From assembly GCA_027625915.1 (NCBI GenBank), contig JANTQA010000038.1, positions 628,001 to 692,000 on the forward strand: a DNA stretch of 64,000 bases, read 5' to 3'. The notes below the pieces were generated by a model, which ran no database searches, was not told the DNA's origin, and saw only the letters and a program-made list of their open reading frames with translations. Both the position numbers and the translations under genes were made by a program. This DNA is from Anaeramoeba flamelloides (Eukaryota; Metamonada; Anaeramoebidae). Positions 61,314 through 64,000 of this stretch are shown one piece after another. Within the stretch, counting starts at the first letter, position 1. Each line of letters opens with the position of its first letter.

Positions 61314-62201
61314 AATGAAAGAAATATTTTAAGCATAACTTTGGAGATGAAGGAATTCTTTTTAAATGCAGACCAATTTTTATTAATAATACTTTAACGA
61401 CAATTTCCAAATTTTTTTGAAAGGAATAAAAGGATCATGAAACCTAATTCTGGATTAGTGATTTAGTTTCAAAAAGTTTAATAAGTAGATAGAAGAATAG
61501 AGATAACAAATTTTATATTTAAAAAAAAAAAAAAAAAAAAAAAAAATCTAAAAAAGAACTTTTAATATTACTTATTTTATTAAAAAATGATTAGTACTAT
61601 TAATCATAGATTTTGTTATTATACACTTAAGACAAATAATAAAATTTAAAAAATCAAAATCTAAAAAAAAAAAAATTCTTATATCAAGAAACTTCAAAAA
61701 GTAATATATCGATATACGATAAATCACCACTTGACTTCAATTTGAAATGATAATAAAGATTCACCATAAATAAAATTTTCTATTAATTTTGGTGGATTTT
61801 ATTTTGTTTTTTGAAGAATCTGTTAAAAATTATTTTTAAAATTTCATTACTTTTTCTCTTTGAATTTCAAAAAACAATAATAATATGACAATTTTTAGAA
61901 GAGAGAAAAACAGATTTTCAGATTTCACTGATTTGTTAGTTCTATTATATTTCTGGTTTTGCTGTTCTAATTTTGGGCTTTATAATCTTAGTTTCCCTGA
62001 CAGTTTTTCAAAATTCGGCCAAGATATCAACTTTTCTTTGATTGGGTAACTACATAGATGAAATTTTATCGAAGAGTTTATTTTTGAGATTAATTAAAAA
62101 CTCAACTCATAAAATGACATAAATGAAAAGCTTAATTAAAAGACCTTTATATTATTTTATTTTGAATATCAGAAATATAATTTCTTCTTACAGCCATTAG
62201 T

Positions 62202-62399
62202 TTTTTTGTAATTTGAGAAATAAAAAAAAAATTATTTAATTCCCTTTTATTTCTGTACTCTAAAAAACCGTGGCACTTTTTGTTAAGTTTTCTTGAAGTT
62301 TCTGTTTATTTGTTAAGTGTTCTAGGTTTTTTTTTTACTTTAGAAATAAACTGGAAATTTATTAAAATTTTCTGTTTATTTCTAAAGCAAAAAAAACCT
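62202..62399 (+). repeat. Two foldback hairpin modules, stem type B
   Basis: The first (about 62202-62270) is eroded, with arms GTAATTTGAGAAATAAAAA and TTTTATTTCTGTACTC. The second (arms about 62324-62360 and 62366-62399) is well kept, capped by AAGTGTTCTAGG and CCTAATGAAAA. A G+C-richer word set with repeated TACTCGAAG follows (62455-62510). Confidence 0.7.
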
Positions 62400-62684
62400 A
62401 ATGAAAATCCATAGACTTTAAAGTTAAAAAAGAAAAACCCAAGAAAAAAGGTAAATACTCGAAGATACTTGTTGGTACTCGAAGGCAATCTATGACAATT
62501 CGATGATACTTACTTAATTTCAAAAAAAGTTTATACATTTAAATAAAAATCATAATTTTCTTTATTATCAACCAATTACAAGATAAATAATGAATTTTTA
62601 TTTTGAATAGTACCAAAGATATTATTCTTGATATTGCTATTAATTTGAATTAATTCTTGAATCCCGATTATTCTATTGTCTTTA

Positions 62685-63235
62685 TAAACTCCATTTCACT
62701 TAAAGGGGTCCAACAAACAATGAAAAAGTCACTTAATTTTTCAGAATCAAACAAACTACAATTGTTTAGAAATAAGAGAAATAATAAAATTCCGATTAGA
62801 GTTTGATCATCCTAAAAGAAATACCTTGTCAAACTTTAAAATTTCAAAAAAAAAAAAAAATTTTTTGCTCCCCTTTTGTGTGAAATTTCTCTTGTAAAAT
62901 TTCTCAATTTCTTTAGAAAATTCAAATTGTTGTCAATTAGATTATTTAAAAAGTGTATGAATTTTCTAAGAAAATACAGACTCACTTTTCTTAATCATAA
63001 GTTGGATTTCCAAACATTTTTTTTTTTTCAAATCTATTTTTTAAAAAAAAAAAGAAAAAGTAAAAAAAAGCAAAAAACAAATTTGCAAAAAACAAAAAAC
63101 TTTGCTAAATGAGAAAAAATGATTAGATCAAAAAATTGAAAATTTATTTTGAGAAGAATAATGAATTAAACCCATATCATGTGTTCTATTTCTTCAATAA
63201 AACAGGGTGACTTTGACTGAAAAAAATTTTAGAAT
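62685..63235 (+). repeat. Dispersed repeat family R1, copy at 62.7-63.2 kb
   Basis: Matches 21640-21820 and 22420-22735 as described there, without the extra internal 600 bp. The frame at 62876-63112 is a by-product. Confidence 0.5.
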
Positions 63236-63581
63236 GGGCAGGCCCCATAAAAATTAAAAAATTTTTTACTGATCTTTCTTGGAAATAAAATTAAGGATTA
63301 TAGTATCCCAAATGATTTTTTTAAAAAACTATTGTCTTAATTCTTTTTGTAAATCATAAAAAAAAGGTTAGTCTGTATAAATAATAAAAAAATAAAAAAA
63401 TATACATTTTTAAAAATTTTGGTCAGAAAAAAAATGTAATGAATAGACGGTAATAATATAAAAAAAGTAAAAATATTCAAAATAAAAATCGAAAAAATGT
63501 TTGTTATTTTAACCCTTTGGATTGAAAAACTCAATCCAATAGGTTAATAAAATTAAAACTACTTTATGGCATTTATGTAAT

Positions 63582-64000
63582 CTATTTGAAAGATTCAAAT
63601 TGGCTAACAATGGCTATCCAGAATAATATAAATACAATTTGTGCAATACTGCCAATGATGATAACTATTTTATAAAATATTTTGATAATTGGTTATTTGT
63701 TTGGAATGTTGGTTTTAATTATTAAACAAACAAAAAAAAAAAAAAATACAAATTATTAAGATTATCAAATCGAAAAATAAAATTTAGAAATCAAAAAAAA
63801 TAAATTATTATAATAAATAAAACAATATATTAAAAAAAATAAAATAAAATAAAAAAAAAAATAAATTTTTTTTACCTGGAGCTATTGTTCCTCTTCCCTT
63901 TTCATATTCTGTTGCAAAGGCAAATGATGATAATGCAAGTGGTAAACACCCAACAACTACACAAGCCTGGACAGGTTTTCCACTAATTGTTTGAATATTA
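63582..64000 (-). CDS. PIN-like / auxin-efflux-carrier-type transporter, C-terminal end (partial)
   Basis: On the minus strand an exon enters from the right edge and ends at 63876 with donor GTAAAA. The last exon runs 63664-63582 to a TAG, after the acceptor AAAATAG. The phase-1 junction gives ...GTIAP-V-IIIGSIAQIV. The visible 69 residues include CLPLALSSFAFATEYEKGRG, which resembles the LP-x-ALSSFV-x-AKEY helix break of the auxin-efflux-carrier (AEC/PIN-like) family, followed by a last hydrophobic helix (IAQIVFILFWIAIVSQF). These are ten-helix membrane transporters of small organic anions. In protists the substrate is unknown. Only the end of the gene is here, so the family call rests on one motif and the helix pattern. 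Confidence 0.6.

Larger units (their letters stand above)
58504..63581. other. Convergent spacer made of repeats
   Basis: This 5.1 kb separates the 3' ends of the mannosidase and transporter genes. It contains R2 (59190-59625), two MITE copies (60583-60780, 61126-61313), hairpin modules (62202-62399) and R1 (62685-63235). Long A or T runs lie near 61190 and 61520. No gene is seen; the frame at 59192-59374 belongs to R2. Confidence 0.5.

Noticed and set aside
1-64000. LTR elements, viral relics, tRNA or rRNA genes
   Set aside because: I looked for long direct repeats, capsid/envelope or integrase-type motifs and tRNA T-loop signatures and saw none that hold up. The only reverse-transcriptase trace has LINE-type motifs.

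Overview
This window is AT-rich eukaryotic nuclear DNA, probably from a protist. Genes are split by GT-AG introns, spacers are full of homopolymer runs, and proteins carry Lys-Glu, Asn and Gly-Arg low-complexity tracts. A pyruvate phosphate dikinase gene points to pyrophosphate-linked glycolysis, which is common in anaerobic protists. A WD40-BTB protein and the Lys-Glu/Asn tracts would fit an Anaeramoeba-like metamonad, but that placement is inference. I see no viral or LTR element, no rRNA or tRNA gene and no CRISPR array.

Layout, left to right. At the edge lies the 3' end of an RGG-box protein gene (+). Next is an EBP1/PA2G4-type gene (+, 2653-8301) split by a 4.3 kb intron. A 3.9 kb spacer with short decayed coding scraps follows, then a one-exon gene of unknown function with a possible organelle-targeting start (12154-12948). 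A WD40-BTB gene (+, 16204-21214) has five exons whose borders fall at propeller blade ends. After it come a small three-exon gene (about 24.7-25.1 kb), a doubtful small gene (about 29 kb) and pyruvate phosphate dikinase (+, 29451-32898, four exons). A four-RRM polypyrimidine-tract-binding protein gene (-, 36315-45106) has a 6.3 kb intron packed with mobile elements. A TTC27 homologue (+, 46411-53831) has a 4.3 kb intron. A family GH38 alpha-mannosidase (+, 55216-58503) has one exon. The right edge holds the 3' end of a PIN-like/auxin-efflux-carrier-type transporter gene (-).

The spaces between exons and genes are mostly old mobile DNA. I could define a 1.3 kb Tc1 transposon with its inverted repeats and a broken DD34E transposase, and a LINE reverse-transcriptase remnant. 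There are three non-autonomous inverted-repeat families: one with TTAA at its ends, one with CAGTCAG ends, and one with GTTGTGG ends. Two dispersed repeats without clear ends are also present.

The least familiar structure is a family of about 75-95 bp near-perfect hairpin modules. They have conserved asymmetric caps, AGTGYCCTAGG on one side and CCTAACG on the other. Two different stem types occur, and the modules can sit head-to-tail with a 4-base linker, most densely at 50.2-51.1 kb in the TTC27 intron. This is my best candidate for something undescribed.

The recognised genes are housekeeping genes (ribosome and translation, splicing, carbon metabolism, glycan trimming) and do not form one pathway. 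Introns fall into two size classes: roughly 60-360 bp, and 2.8-6.3 kb where mobile elements have accumulated.
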